This document shows, piece after piece, positions 26,901 through 35,069 of a DNA stretch of 64,000 nt. Numbering within the stretch: the first letter of the stretch is position 1; each line of letters opens with the position of its first letter. The translations under genes were made by a program, and so were the position numbers. The stretch comes from Chryseosolibacter sp964493505 (lineage in GTDB: Bacteria > Bacteroidota > Bacteroidia > Cytophagales > Cyclobacteriaceae), in contig CAZBNP010000008.1 in NCBI GenBank assembly GCA_964493505.1, positions 62,001 through 126,000 on the forward strand, in the 5' to 3' direction. Under the pieces are notes generated by a model. The model had not been told where the DNA came from and did not search any database. It saw only the letters and a list, made by a program, of their open reading frames with translations.

Positions 26901-28031
26901 GCGGGCGACGACATGCAATTGAAACCCAACGAGCTGTATCAAACCCGCTGGGAGGAGGATGGCGATCACCCCGACCTGGAAGTGGATTCCCTCCTCGACC
27001 TGGCCAAGCGGTATCTGCCGACGGTACACCTACAGGGACACTACAGAAGTCAGTCGCTTGAGCTCATCGACTTTTCCAATCGTCATTTCTATGACGGCAG
27101 ACTTCAACTTCTGCCCGATCGCATTATTCTTAACAGACAGGAGCCTGCGATCGAATACCGGCAGGTGGAAGGGGTCTGGGAAGATAACACCAACGTGGTG
27201 GAAGCAGAGGCGGTGGTTGGACGCGTTATGGAACTCCTGGCCATGGATCCTGAAAAGGAAATCGGAGTAGTGACATTCAACTCCCCACAGCAAAACCTCA
27301 TTCTGGACCTTCTCGAAGAGCGGTTTGCGAGTGAAGGTCTTCAGGTACCAGCGTCGCTTTTCGTCAAGAATATTGAAAACGTTCAGGGTGACGAAAAGGA
27401 TGTTATCATTTTCTCAGTAGGCTATGCTCCCGACAAGCGCAGAAAACTCACCATGCAGTTTGGCAGTCTTAACATGGCGGGAGGCGAAAACCGTTTGAAC
27501 GTCGCTGTTACACGGGCGCGTGAGAAGATAGTTCTTATATGCAGTATTCAGCCGGAACAATTACGCACCGACGAACTGAAGAATGAAGGTCCCGGTTTGC
27601 TGAAGAAGTATCTTGAGTATGCGCGCGAAGTCAGCCAGGGTAAATTCAGCCCCACTGTTTTTCAGGATGGAAAGCAAGCCTCGACCTGGTATCTCAATCA
27701 TCAGATTCGGGAATGGGGCATGGTGAAATTTCCGGAGTTTGATTTTGAAGCTGGCGGGTTGCCGCTGGCGGATCTCTGCGTAAGGAACGACAGTCGGTAC
27801 CTGGGGATCGTTCTCACGGACGACCTGCATTATTTTAATAGTCTGTCGGGAAAGGATTTCTTCGCGTATACGCCCGCTCTGATGTCAAGAAAGAACTGGA
27901 GCTACCATTTTGTATTCAGCCGCAATCTCTGGCAGGACCGGGAAAGGGTGGAGGAAGACCTTTTGCGTTTCCTGGGTGGCAAGATCACAGAGGTGAGCGG
28001 CCTGACACCCGGAACTATATCGCTGCAGTGA
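23967..28031 (+). CDS. Large SF1 (UPF1/DNA2-like) helicase with DUF4011-like N-terminus
   Basis: A protein of about 1,354 aa, starting at ATG 23967 (a GTG at 23952 is possible). The N-terminus (LQSYLRRLTNLSGSNRSLLLL) resembles the DUF4011 type. Walker A VVQGPPGTGKSQ is at about residue 320 and the DEAS box IFDEASQCFSERG at about 956, with a roughly 600-residue helical insertion between. Helicase motifs QGHYRSQS, NVQGDEKDVIIFS and RLNVAVTRARE follow. The last 110 residues look like a Vsr/MTES_1575-type nuclease fold that lacks a clear E-x-K. No signal peptide. It probably unwinds nucleic acid; a genome-defence role is possible but no partner gene is adjacent. Confidence 0.87.
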   Translation: MATDPVKNVLQSYLRRLTNLSGSNRSLLLLRLHAEQLMDLHEVDHLNDYASFEVLKAFMAGKTIKLCQVLDSRVESNNEVSKKLKKIQRTDNFLFEERGSYDLHIGWPFVRGKFSDGTFVRCPLLFFPVSLVQENNGWYLHLRQQAGITFNKSFLLAYAFYNKVALEEEMFDTSFEDFNTDSTVFRTQLYQLLKEKIEINFNPDNFRDELIPFQVFKKEEFDLKHRNGELKLFPEAVLGIFPQAGSQLVPDYLRLLEEGNTLDLEEFFLNKNHRVDESGIEKILVNQALKEEKLHTPFTLDAYQENAIRAVKSGQSIVVQGPPGTGKSQLICNLIADTIASGKRALLVCQKRAALDVVYQRLQDKQLGDFVGLVHDFRNERKTIFGKVARQIDSIEDFKNFNRSIDVIQMERRFFHVSRTVDRITEELEEFKKTLFDDQECGLSVKELYLTSDIEGETINIRQEYQHFLFPDLPVFLQMLRQYVIYAAVFEEPQYVWRNRSSFSGYQLTELKKIEGVIREIPAYQRETQEKVEKLINVRLNLEDADSFRAREDDVLGIVALLKTDPIFSYMQAMADEKDDETSFLWFTNVERVLLNCFSGVGAETYLHPGLLGRFQEALQRKMKTRGNLFRSIRWRLFSKDKQWINDVLNANGLPRTKKGLRTLEARIDNRLNLEHHLTAVKKKTWLVDLPTDYDEVNIRTWFARQKLAIRAKLIFNTLREVKDGMHPKRYTRAAFVGVLKELLQIVGDLKEKKIEWLKYITSFQFRHLVSNPDKEDEYLKALRRDFESICDFDRIRENMAAHEKDVMGKLYDKVGEWNPEAIEQLFQNSVRIAWIEHIEAKNPDLRSVSSQRMEKQREELIALVEEKQKLSHDILTLRLRERVYDNLEYNRLNNRVTYRDLYHQVTKKKKIWPLRRVIGEFQHEIFNVVPCWMVSPEAASAIFPMAELFDIVIFDEASQCFSERGIPAMYRGKQLVIAGDDMQLKPNELYQTRWEEDGDHPDLEVDSLLDLAKRYLPTVHLQGHYRSQSLELIDFSNRHFYDGRLQLLPDRIILNRQEPAIEYRQVEGVWEDNTNVVEAEAVVGRVMELLAMDPEKEIGVVTFNSPQQNLILDLLEERFASEGLQVPASLFVKNIENVQGDEKDVIIFSVGYAPDKRRKLTMQFGSLNMAGGENRLNVAVTRAREKIVLICSIQPEQLRTDELKNEGPGLLKKYLEYAREVSQGKFSPTVFQDGKQASTWYLNHQIREWGMVKFPEFDFEAGGLPLADLCVRNDSRYLGIVLTDDLHYFNSLSGKDFFAYTPALMSRKNWSYHFVFSRNLWQDRERVEEDLLRFLGGKITEVSGLTPGTISLQ

Positions 28032-28056
28032 TTTTCCGATCTGCTTATAAATACAA

Positions 28057-28082
28057 GAAGCCAGGTATTTCTACCTGACTTC
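28057..28082. terminator. Hairpin between convergent helicase and porin genes
   Basis: GAAG-C-CAGGTA (28057-28067) pairs with TACCTG-A-CTTC (28072-28082) with one C/A mismatch and a 4-nt loop. On the minus strand a T-rich run follows (TTGTATTTAT), so it may end porin transcription and also limit read-through from the helicase. Confidence 0.45.
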
Positions 28083-28125
28083 CGCAAACAACCAGACGCC
28101 AAATCTTAGGGACGTATCCGGAATG

Positions 28126-29373
28126 TCAAAATTTAAACACGGCCGCGAGATTAGCACTGGGCATGATGTCAGTTGGTTTTCCGTCAGCATCGGCAAAGGA
28201 GTTTTCCGACGAGCGATCGATTCTGATCTCCGGGATGAACGTCAGGTTGCCAACGGAATAGTTACCCGATAGGGTGAACTCCATAACACTTGCCTTGCCG
28301 TCGCTGTCTGTTGCAAAAATACCGAGGTGCTGATTGGTAATACTCAGGTATTCGGCGCGGAGTCCGAGGGAGAATGATTCCGACAGGGTGATCTTCGGAT
28401 ACACCGCGACCCCCATAAAAGTTGCTGCCTTGCCATGGGCATCCTCAATGTCACCTTCGGCTACAAAACGTTCGCCATCATCAACGGTCTGGTAACTGGT
28501 GTTCAGTCCGATATAGAATTTCTCGCCAACGTTCCATCCTGCGGTGAGATCCACCTGGAACAGCGATCCTGTCGAGCTGATGAATCCGATCGGTGTGCCG
28601 TCTTCGTCGAAAACGTATGGGTTGTCATTGGTGTCAAGTTTGCCATCCTGGTCGCCATAGACCAGGTTCAGCCACATGCCACCGGTGTCGCCCGAGCGTC
28701 CGATCTGTGCGCCGAAAGTGTAGGTGTTGACCGGGTTGAATTCAACCAGGTCTGTAGGGTTCATTACTGCCAGCATTGCTGACACGCCTCGTCCGAGGTC
28801 AAAGTCGGCGCGGAGACCGCTGTGGCTGAAGGGGCCATACGAGAACATATAGGACGTAGAGTAGTGAAAGTTTGCCGCAGGCGAAATCACCTCATATCCC
28901 AGGAACGTATTGAACTGGCCGAGATTCAGGGTTACCTTGTCGGAGAGTTTGTAATACGCATACATCTGATTTACGATACCTTGATCAGAAGCAAATACCG
29001 CTGCTTTTCCCCGAGGTCCGAACACCAGGTCGGCTGTGAAGCCGACGCGGTCGCCAGAATAAGAAGCGATAACATTGGCCATTCCCAGGCCGAATCCCCT
29101 CAGGTTGGCAAAGGCGGATGCCGGAGCATAGCCATCGTCATAGGCGGCATTGGTGGTGCCGAAGCTTGAGTGGAAATAGGTATCAATGGATCCCGAGAAG
29201 GTGAGGGCAGGTTTGTCTTGCTCTTTTTTTTCGTCCTTTTCTTCTTTCGGAACTATTTCATCGGGTGTGGCAGTTCCTGCTGATGCAAGAACAGGTACTG
29301 ACTGGCTGAGACCAGCCGTTGAAATCAAACACATTCCTAGTACAAATGTCATGCATAGTCTGTTAGTTTTCAT
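28126..29373 (-). CDS. Outer-membrane beta-barrel porin (OmpL/BBP2-like)
   Basis: A 415-aa protein with a signal peptide (MCLISTAGLSQS), a Lys/Glu-rich linker (PKEEKDEKKEQDKP) and a barrel with alternating aromatic and polar strands (LTFSGSIDTYFHSSFG, TLNLGQFNTFLGYEVISPAANFHYSTS, ending NLAAVFKF with C-terminal Phe). It matches the putative beta-barrel porin-2 group. It lies 127 nt downstream of amtB on the same strand, so small-molecule or nitrogen-source uptake is a reasonable inference. Confidence 0.83.
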   Translation of the reverse strand: MKTNRLCMTFVLGMCLISTAGLSQSVPVLASAGTATPDEIVPKEEKDEKKEQDKPALTFSGSIDTYFHSSFGTTNAAYDDGYAPASAFANLRGFGLGMANVIASYSGDRVGFTADLVFGPRGKAAVFASDQGIVNQMYAYYKLSDKVTLNLGQFNTFLGYEVISPAANFHYSTSYMFSYGPFSHSGLRADFDLGRGVSAMLAVMNPTDLVEFNPVNTYTFGAQIGRSGDTGGMWLNLVYGDQDGKLDTNDNPYVFDEDGTPIGFISSTGSLFQVDLTAGWNVGEKFYIGLNTSYQTVDDGERFVAEGDIEDAHGKAATFMGVAVYPKITLSESFSLGLRAEYLSITNQHLGIFATDSDGKASVMEFTLSGNYSVGNLTFIPEIRIDRSSENSFADADGKPTDIMPSANLAAVFKF

Positions 29374-29469
29374 ATTTTGGGAAGGTTTACAAGGTTAGCT
29401 AAGGTTTAATCCTCGTGGGTGGTGAGAGACCCGCAGGGATGCTTTAGTGAGATCAGTAAGCGTTGTAAG

Positions 29470-29500
29470 AGCCCCCGAGATTCTCGGGGGCTTGTTTTTT
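29470..29500 (+). terminator. Strong GC-rich hairpin with T-run, between amtB and porin
   Basis: AGCCCCCGA/TCGGGGGCT hairpin followed on the plus strand by TTGTTTTTTT that overlaps the amtB stop codon. By its T-run it would terminate plus-strand transcription, yet both neighbours are on the minus strand. For amtB transcripts the same hairpin lacks a U-tract. Confidence 0.6.
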
Positions 29501-30852
29501 TAGATTGAGTCTTTCGTCGTAGTACCGAGATCAAGCTGGTACAGGTTCTCGCCGTGCTGGCTCAGATCCTGACCGATTTCTTTTTCCTCCGCTGATACTT
29601 TTAGTGAGGAGATCAAATCCGTGATCTTAAGCATCAGGAGTGATCCGAGGAAAGTGAACGCGACCACGATAACCAATCCGATCATGTGAGCCTGGAAGAG
29701 AGCAAATTCACCGAAGAACAATCCGTTGCCGGTAGTATTGCCTCCGTTGACAGCCTGATGGGCAAGCAAACCTGTCATCACCATACCGACGAGTCCACCG
29801 ACGCCGTGGCAGGGAAATACATCAAGTGTATCCTCAAGAGATGTTTTAGATTTCCAGTGTACAACGACGTTGCTGATGAGTGAAGCGAATGTTCCGATGA
29901 ACAAGCTTGATGGAATCGTTACAAAACCGGCTGCGGGAGTAATTGCCACCAGGCCAACCACCGCTCCGATACAGAATCCCAATGCGGAGGGTTTCTTGCC
30001 TCTGACAGCATCGAAGAGCACCCAGCAAAGTCCTGCGGCCGCAGAGGCTGTATTGGTCGTTGCGAAAGCAGAGGCAGCGAGTGCGCTTGCGCCCATCGCG
30101 CTACCACCGTTGAATCCAAACCAGCCGAACCACAGTAGGCCGGTACCGAGAAGAACAAAAGGGATGTTTGCCGGTGCAATGGGTGTTTTCTTTTCACCTT
30201 TATTGCGGAGGTAGATGGAGGCGGCGAGGGCTGCGAAGCCGGCGGACATGTGAACGACGGTTCCGCCCGCAAAGTCGAGAACGCCCATCTGAAACAGGAA
30301 TCCCTCAGGATGCCATGTCCAGTGTGCCAGCGGTGCGTAGATGAACAGTGAGAAGAGAACAAGAAAGATGATATAGGACTTGAACTTGATCCTTTCTGCA
30401 AATGTACCGGTGATCAGTGCAGGGGTAATGATCGCAAACTTCAATTGAAAGAGAGCAAACAATACCAGCGGGATTGTGGGCGCTCCCCCCCAGGGTTGTC
30501 CGTCCAGAACATTAGTGAACATAAAGAAGGTGGTAGGGTCACCAACGAAGCCCCCCTGAGATTCGCCGAATGCCAGGCTGAACCCGACAACGACCCAAAG
30601 AATACTGATGACGCCCATGGCGATGAAACTCTGAAGCATCGTGGAGATGATGTTCTTGGTATCGATCATACCTCCATAAAAATAGGCCAGACCCGGGGTC
30701 ATAAGGAATACCAGGGCTGTTGCAGCCAACATCCATGCGACATCTCCTTCGACGATGCCTTCCGACACGATTTCCTTCGGAATAGCTGGATAAAATAACG
30801 CCAGAACACTGACGAGAATGAGCAAGACAAAAGGTAGCACTGCTTTTTTCAT
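29500..30852 (-). CDS. amt: Ammonium transporter
   Basis: A 450-aa Amt/MEP/Rh protein with an N-terminal signal-like helix and about 11 TM segments. AWMLAATALVFLMTPGLAYFYGGM is the family start; the pore twin histidines are in FAGGTVVHMSAGFAA and FPCHGVGGLVGM. The C-terminal tail (ISSLKVSAEEKEIGQDLSQHGENLYQL) is the gating extension that PII proteins usually contact, but no glnB/glnK gene follows here; a porin gene does. Inner membrane, ammonium uptake. Confidence 0.96.
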   Translation of the reverse strand: MKKAVLPFVLLILVSVLALFYPAIPKEIVSEGIVEGDVAWMLAATALVFLMTPGLAYFYGGMIDTKNIISTMLQSFIAMGVISILWVVVGFSLAFGESQGGFVGDPTTFFMFTNVLDGQPWGGAPTIPLVLFALFQLKFAIITPALITGTFAERIKFKSYIIFLVLFSLFIYAPLAHWTWHPEGFLFQMGVLDFAGGTVVHMSAGFAALAASIYLRNKGEKKTPIAPANIPFVLLGTGLLWFGWFGFNGGSAMGASALAASAFATTNTASAAAGLCWVLFDAVRGKKPSALGFCIGAVVGLVAITPAAGFVTIPSSLFIGTFASLISNVVVHWKSKTSLEDTLDVFPCHGVGGLVGMVMTGLLAHQAVNGGNTTGNGLFFGEFALFQAHMIGLVIVVAFTFLGSLLMLKITDLISSLKVSAEEKEIGQDLSQHGENLYQLDLGTTTKDSI

Positions 30853-31134
30853 AATTTTCGGTTAGGTTGTTTAAATTTTGCCCTTGTTGTTTGAAATAAT
30901 GAACAAATATTGAACTACCAGGGCTAAAAACAATCTATTTTTCTAAAATTATTCACGAAAACGTTGTAGATAGGGTTAAATTTTAACCTAATGAGGTAAA
31001 ATTTGAAAGATTTGTAAGAAAAGAAGGGCTAATAGGAATTTTATACGGTTGTCCTGGCTTTTTTAGAATAAAAGACTGTATAAGTCTACTTTTTATTAGA
31101 AATATTCTAGAAGGAGAACCGCAAAGCCTCCTGA
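30853..31134. other. AT-rich intergenic region with possible regulatory palindrome and asnB terminator
   Basis: Upstream of amt and downstream of asnB. It holds a perfect palindrome GGTTAAATTTTAACC (30974-30988), placed where an operator for amt could sit, and a small hairpin AGACT-N5-AGTCT (31073-31087) that on the minus strand is followed by TTTATT and may end asnB transcription. No open frame here is convincing. Confidence 0.4.
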
Positions 31135-33048
31135 TCAGGCAACCGGTAAGCCGTATTTCTTCGCCCACCACTGAAAGACCACCAATCCCCAGATGCGTGC
31201 AGGGGTGTCGCGGGGATTGTTCGAAAAGAGCTGCCGGGTGAGCTTTTGGACTTCGTCGTAGTCGAACAATTGCTGCTCTTCTATCCGCTGCCTCGAAAGG
31301 AGGTCGTCCATGATCAGAGCCTTCATCTCCCCGCGAAACCACTTAAGCAGGGGTACCTCGAATCCCTTTTTCGGTCGCTTGTACAGCTTTTTTGGTAGCA
31401 TTTCGCGAAACGTCTCGCGCAGGATTATTTTTCTGTCGCTGCCGTCGATCTTGAAGTTTTCCGGCAAGGTGAAACAGAAATCAACCAGTTCGTGGTCCAG
31501 AAATGGCGAGCGTATTTCGAGTCCGTGAGCCATGCTCATAAGGTCTGTTTTGGTGAGCATGTCGTTTGTCAATACGAGCTGCATGTCTGTCAGCAGGATG
31601 TCATTAATTGTGTGATTTGGCTTGAGGTGCCGGAGGATGATATCCTTGCGGTGGTCGAGCGTCTGAAGGGCCAGCTTTTCTTTTGAAGATCGTGACAGCA
31701 GTGCCATGGTCTCGTTGGTGCCGGCATACGATGCCCAGCGCCAGTAGCGTTCTTTTGGAGTCAGCGAGGCACCTGCCGACAGACGGTGAGCCTGACGCAC
31801 AGCGTTCGCGAAAAAATTGTTTCGCGACCTGGGCAGGTTTTTCCAGAGGGAGCTGAGTGCGATCACAGCCTTCTCTTTCGCGCCGGGATGAAACATACGG
31901 TTCAGTGCCTCGTGCTTGTTATAGCCTGCGAGCAGTTCATCGGCGCCATCGCCGGATAGCGCAACTGTTGCCTGTCGCCTGGTTTTTTTGCTCAGTATAT
32001 ACACATTGATCGCCGACGAATCGGCAAACGGTTCGTCGATATAGTTCAGAATTGAATCGACATGTTCGAAGAGCTCGTTATTGGTAAGCGAGAACACGGT
32101 GTGTTCAGTCTTGAAGTGGCGGGCCACGAGTGTTGCATACGCGGTCTCATCGAAGAATTTTTCGTCGCGGAATCCAATCGAAAAGGTATGGAGGTTGGCC
32201 GCGTGTCGTGCGGCGAGTCCGGTTACTACGGATGAATCAATACCACCGCTGAGAAAAGCTCCCAATGGCACGTCGGCGGTCAGTCGTCGTTGCACGGCGC
32301 GTTCCAGTAGCAACGAAAATTTGTTTTTGGCTGTTTCGAAGGAAATCGGGCTGTTAGTAATACGGTCCTCATCCAGGGCAATTCCGTACCACTTTTCCAT
32401 TGTCATCTTTCCCCGGGTTACACGAAGCCAGTGGCCGGGCAGCAGTTTCTTTACCTCCTGAAAGATCGAGTCGGGTGCCGGAATGTAGTTGAGCTGCAGA
32501 TAGGTGGCGAGCGAGGTGTAGTCGAGTGTGCGGTCAATTCCGTACTGCAGGAGAGTCTTCATTTCCGACGCGAAGATGAACTTGTCGTCATCAAACAAAT
32601 AGAGCAGGGGTTTAATGCCGTAGCGATCACGTGCTACAAACAGCGATTGTTCAGCTTTGTCATATACGCAGAAGGCGAAGAACCCATTTAGTTTGCTGAG
32701 ACAATTTTCCTTTTCGTGAATAAACAGCTGCAGGAGTACTTCGGTATCTGATTCCGAGCGGAAGGAGCAGCCTTTGCTTTCGAGATCTTGTCTCAGCTCC
32801 GCGTAATTAAAAACCTCGCCGTTGAAGATGATACAATAACGGCCGCTGACGTCCCACATGGGCTGATGGGCGCGTTCGGAGGTGTCGATAATGCTCAGTC
32901 TTCGGTGGCCCAGCCCAACCCACTCGTCGATGTATATGTCCTGAAAATCCGGACCGCGCCTCTCCATCGACATGGTCGCGGCAGTGATGTGGATCTTGTT
33001 AAACTTACCAACAAGATTAAAAGCGAAGATTCCTGTGACTCCACACAT
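31135..33048 (-). CDS. asnB: Asparagine synthase (glutamine-hydrolysing)
   Basis: A 637-aa two-domain enzyme. Mature Cys2 (MCGVTGIFAF) begins the class II glutaminase domain, with RRGPD and GEVFNYAELR typical. The synthetase domain has the PP-loop LSGGIDSSVV (about residue 260) for ATP and SGDGADELLAGY. It makes asparagine from aspartate, ATP and glutamine; members of this size also amidate sugars or peptides in surface polysaccharide clusters. Divergent from the NlpC gene. Confidence 0.95.
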   Translation of the reverse strand: MCGVTGIFAFNLVGKFNKIHITAATMSMERRGPDFQDIYIDEWVGLGHRRLSIIDTSERAHQPMWDVSGRYCIIFNGEVFNYAELRQDLESKGCSFRSESDTEVLLQLFIHEKENCLSKLNGFFAFCVYDKAEQSLFVARDRYGIKPLLYLFDDDKFIFASEMKTLLQYGIDRTLDYTSLATYLQLNYIPAPDSIFQEVKKLLPGHWLRVTRGKMTMEKWYGIALDEDRITNSPISFETAKNKFSLLLERAVQRRLTADVPLGAFLSGGIDSSVVTGLAARHAANLHTFSIGFRDEKFFDETAYATLVARHFKTEHTVFSLTNNELFEHVDSILNYIDEPFADSSAINVYILSKKTRRQATVALSGDGADELLAGYNKHEALNRMFHPGAKEKAVIALSSLWKNLPRSRNNFFANAVRQAHRLSAGASLTPKERYWRWASYAGTNETMALLSRSSKEKLALQTLDHRKDIILRHLKPNHTINDILLTDMQLVLTNDMLTKTDLMSMAHGLEIRSPFLDHELVDFCFTLPENFKIDGSDRKIILRETFREMLPKKLYKRPKKGFEVPLLKWFRGEMKALIMDDLLSRQRIEEQQLFDYDEVQKLTRQLFSNNPRDTPARIWGLVVFQWWAKKYGLPVA

Positions 33049-33138
33049 GAGGCTTCTAAAGTAGTCATAACTTTCGTTTGGTCCACAGCGACAGCATGAG
33101 TGAGGAACGTATCATTTCGTCAAATGCTCTGAACTTGA

Positions 33139-33146
33139 TATATTTG
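33139..33146 (+). promoter_or_regulatory. -7 element (TATATTTG) upstream of NlpC/P60 gene
   Basis: A perfect TAnnTTTG lies 40 nt upstream of the ATG at 33186. No exact TTTG is seen at the -33 position, so this is a partial promoter match. Confidence 0.4.
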
Positions 33147-33185
33147 TATCGGAATATTTTTTTGGCTATCAGAATCATTTTTGCG

Positions 33186-33671
33186 ATGAAACCTCATCAG
33201 GTTCGTATTCTGAAATTTTCCATTGCCATTCTGTTTGTGCTGGGGTCATGTGCGTCCGGCAGGAAAGCGAGTGTTCGCGATGTGAGTGTTAAAAAGGTGG
33301 TGTCTTCCGCCCGTACTTTTATTGGTACGCCTTACCGGTACGGTGGAACTACACGTTCGGGAATGGACTGCTCAGGACTGCTTCTCAATTCCTTCCGGTC
33401 TATCAATGTCAGTCTGCCCCGCACATCGGAAGCACAGAGCAAAATAGGCACTGAAGTAAAGATGAGAGACCTCGCTCCCGGTGATCTTGTCTTCTTTGCG
33501 ACAGGCAAGAAGAAGCGAAAGATTACGCACGTTGGACTTGTCACAGAGATCAGGTCCAAAGGCGACGTAAAATTTATTCATGCATCGTCATCTCTCGGTG
33601 TTGTTGAGACCAATATATATGCGGATTATTATCAGAAACGCTTTCGCGGAGCCCGCCGGGTGATTCCCTGA
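33186..33671 (+). CDS. NlpC/P60 family cell-wall peptidase, lipoprotein
   Basis: The ATG at 33186 starts a proper lipoprotein signal (FSIAILFVLGSC-ASG); an upstream in-frame start at 33078 would put a hydrophilic tail before it. The 161-aa protein has a C40 peptidase domain: GMDCSGLLL with catalytic Cys, ITHVGLVTE with catalytic His and FIHASSSLGVV with the third polar residue (His). It cuts stem peptides of peptidoglycan from the outer-membrane side. Its TGA stop codon lies inside a bulged palindromic repeat. Confidence 0.92.
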   Translation: MKPHQVRILKFSIAILFVLGSCASGRKASVRDVSVKKVVSSARTFIGTPYRYGGTTRSGMDCSGLLLNSFRSINVSLPRTSEAQSKIGTEVKMRDLAPGDLVFFATGKKKRKITHVGLVTEIRSKGDVKFIHASSSLGVVETNIYADYYQKRFRGARRVIP

Positions 33672-33699
33672 AGCGATCGACGAAGGAGATCTGCTTCAG
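33668..33699. repeat. Bulged palindrome 4, overlaps NlpC/P60 stop codon
   Basis: CTGAAGC-GATC (33668-33678) pairs with GATC-T-GCTTCAG (33688-33699), the T unpaired, around loop GACGAAGGA. It is the same unit as the palindromes near 15940. The TGA inside CTGAAGC is the stop codon of the peptidase gene. Confidence 0.8.
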
Positions 33700-33717
33700 A
33701 GATATAACCTAGCCCCT

Positions 33718-34452
33718 ATGAACCTAGAAATAGTAGTCTACAACCTCGAATCGGCTCTTAGAGCGCAGGAAGGCGGAGCTGACCGCATTGAGTTGTGCGA
33801 CAATGCCCCGGAGGGTGGCACCACGCCCTCGGCGGGCACTATCGAAGTCGTACGGCAGAATGTCAATCTCGACCTCTATGTGATGATTAGGCCCCGTGGG
33901 GGCGATTTTTTGTACTCGAATTACGATTTCCATGCAATGAAGCGCGACATCATGCAATGTCAGAAGCTAAGCGCCGACGGTGTTGTGTTCGGAATATTGA
34001 AACCCGATGGCACTATAGACAAGAAACGTTGTCAGGAGTTGATAACCGCGGCACGTCCGCTGAAGGTGACCTGTCACCGGGCTTTTGATATGGCCGCTGA
34101 TCCGTTTCAGGCACTGGAAGACTGCATTGAAGTGGGTTTTGACAGGATACTCACCTCCGGGGGAGAAGCGCAGGCAGGGGCGGGGGTATCCCTTCTGACC
34201 GAGGTGGTAAAAAGGGCGGCGGGACGAATTTCTATCATGGCCGGATCGGGTGTTAGCGAGGAGAACGTTCAGGACCTGGTAAAAACCGGCGTTGATGAAC
34301 TTCATTTTTCCGCCAGTGCCGTTCGCGATAGCCCGATGGAGTATCGGAATGAGCGAATTGCTTCGATGGGCATGGGCGGATCCGGCGAATATACGCTGAG
34401 GACAGTAGATCCCGAGAGAGTAAGGCGAGTGCGGGCGTTGATAGCCCCCTGA
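33718..34452 (+). CDS. cutC: CutC family protein (copper homeostasis)
   Basis: A 244-aa TIM-barrel protein with the family hallmarks: LEIVVYNLESALRAQEGGADRIELCDN at the start, MIRPRGGDFLYSN and LTSGGEAQAGAGVSLL. The length is usual. CutC is linked to copper tolerance, but its biochemical activity is unsettled. No copper transporter is adjacent. As with the preceding gene, the TGA stop lies inside a palindromic repeat. Confidence 0.94.
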   Translation: MNLEIVVYNLESALRAQEGGADRIELCDNAPEGGTTPSAGTIEVVRQNVNLDLYVMIRPRGGDFLYSNYDFHAMKRDIMQCQKLSADGVVFGILKPDGTIDKKRCQELITAARPLKVTCHRAFDMAADPFQALEDCIEVGFDRILTSGGEAQAGAGVSLLTEVVKRAAGRISIMAGSGVSEENVQDLVKTGVDELHFSASAVRDSPMEYRNERIASMGMGGSGEYTLRTVDPERVRRVRALIAP

Positions 34453-34486
34453 AGCAGATCGACGAAGGAGACTGCTTCAGGAGGGC
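34444..34486. repeat. Palindrome 5 (variant), overlaps cutC stop codon
   Basis: CCTGAAGCAG (34448-34457) pairs exactly with CTGCTTCAGG (34472-34481); GCCC/GGGC extends the stem by 4 bp with A34482 bulged. The inner core (AGATCGACGAAGGAGA) is that of the other units but the A/T bulge has been paired up. It may also act as the cutC terminator. Confidence 0.75.
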
Positions 34487-34497
34487 TGCTTTATCGG

Positions 34498-34571
34498 TGG
34501 AGAATATCGGAGTCGAACCGATGACCTCTTCCATGCCATGGAAGCGCTCTAGCCAGCTGAGCTAATCCCCC
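34498..34571 (-). tRNA. tRNA-Ala (anticodon GGC)
   Basis: On the minus strand: acceptor GGGGGAT/ATTCTCC, D arm GCTC/GAGC, anticodon stem CTTCC/GGAAG with loop ATGGCAT (GGC), T arm ATCGG-TTCGACT-CCGAT, discriminator A. CCA not encoded. It faces cutC across palindrome 5. Confidence 0.95.
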
Positions 34572-34670
34572 TGATTGAGGACTGCAAATATAAAGTCAAT
34601 TTTGGATTCGTTGCCCATCAATCCCGCGAAAGTTCAGTTGTTCCGCAAAGTTTGACAGATCACTCAGAAA

Positions 34671-35069
34671 TTAACGACTGGGATGCGATGAAGGTACCAG
34701 GCTGAGGGAATCAGCGCCCGGCTCGTAATAGTAACGCATCTTTTTGCGATGCTTGCGGATGTTTTCTTTAACGGATTTGGGTATTTTCTTTTCACCGGGC
34801 TTTGGGCAGTCCATTTCCTCCACATCCACATGCTCAATGGTGTACCTGACGTAACGGTATTTGTTTTTTGAACTCTGCTGAGGTGTCCGTGCATCTGACG
34901 ATACTGTGATCACGGGCTCCGGTTCGTCGCGGTGACGGTCCCAACCCCTGAAGTTTTTACCGGCGTGGCTTTTCTTTAACCGCAGTCCCTTCACCTCCGG
35001 GCACGGGATGATTCCGGAACTGCATCCTGTGCAGATAACAAGAAAAAGTATGAAGGCGCGGATCAGCAT
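34671..35069 (-). CDS. Hypothetical lipoprotein
   Basis: Starting at the ATG at 35069 gives a 132-aa protein with signal LIRAFILFLVICTGC-SSG; the upstream in-frame start at 35102 would only add a polar tail. The mature part is basic (KKSHAGKNFRGWDRHRDEPEP, KENIRKHRKKMRYYYEPGAD) with two extra Cys. I recognise no domain. It lies 100 nt from tRNA-Ala and has its own transcription unit. Confidence 0.75.
   Translation of the reverse strand: MLIRAFILFLVICTGCSSGIIPCPEVKGLRLKKSHAGKNFRGWDRHRDEPEPVITVSSDARTPQQSSKNKYRYVRYTIEHVDVEEMDCPKPGEKKIPKSVKENIRKHRKKMRYYYEPGADSLSLVPSSHPSR

Noticed and set aside
30983..31342. A 119-codon minus frame at the end of asnB
   Set aside because: Out of frame with AsnB and mostly overlapping it; no motif.
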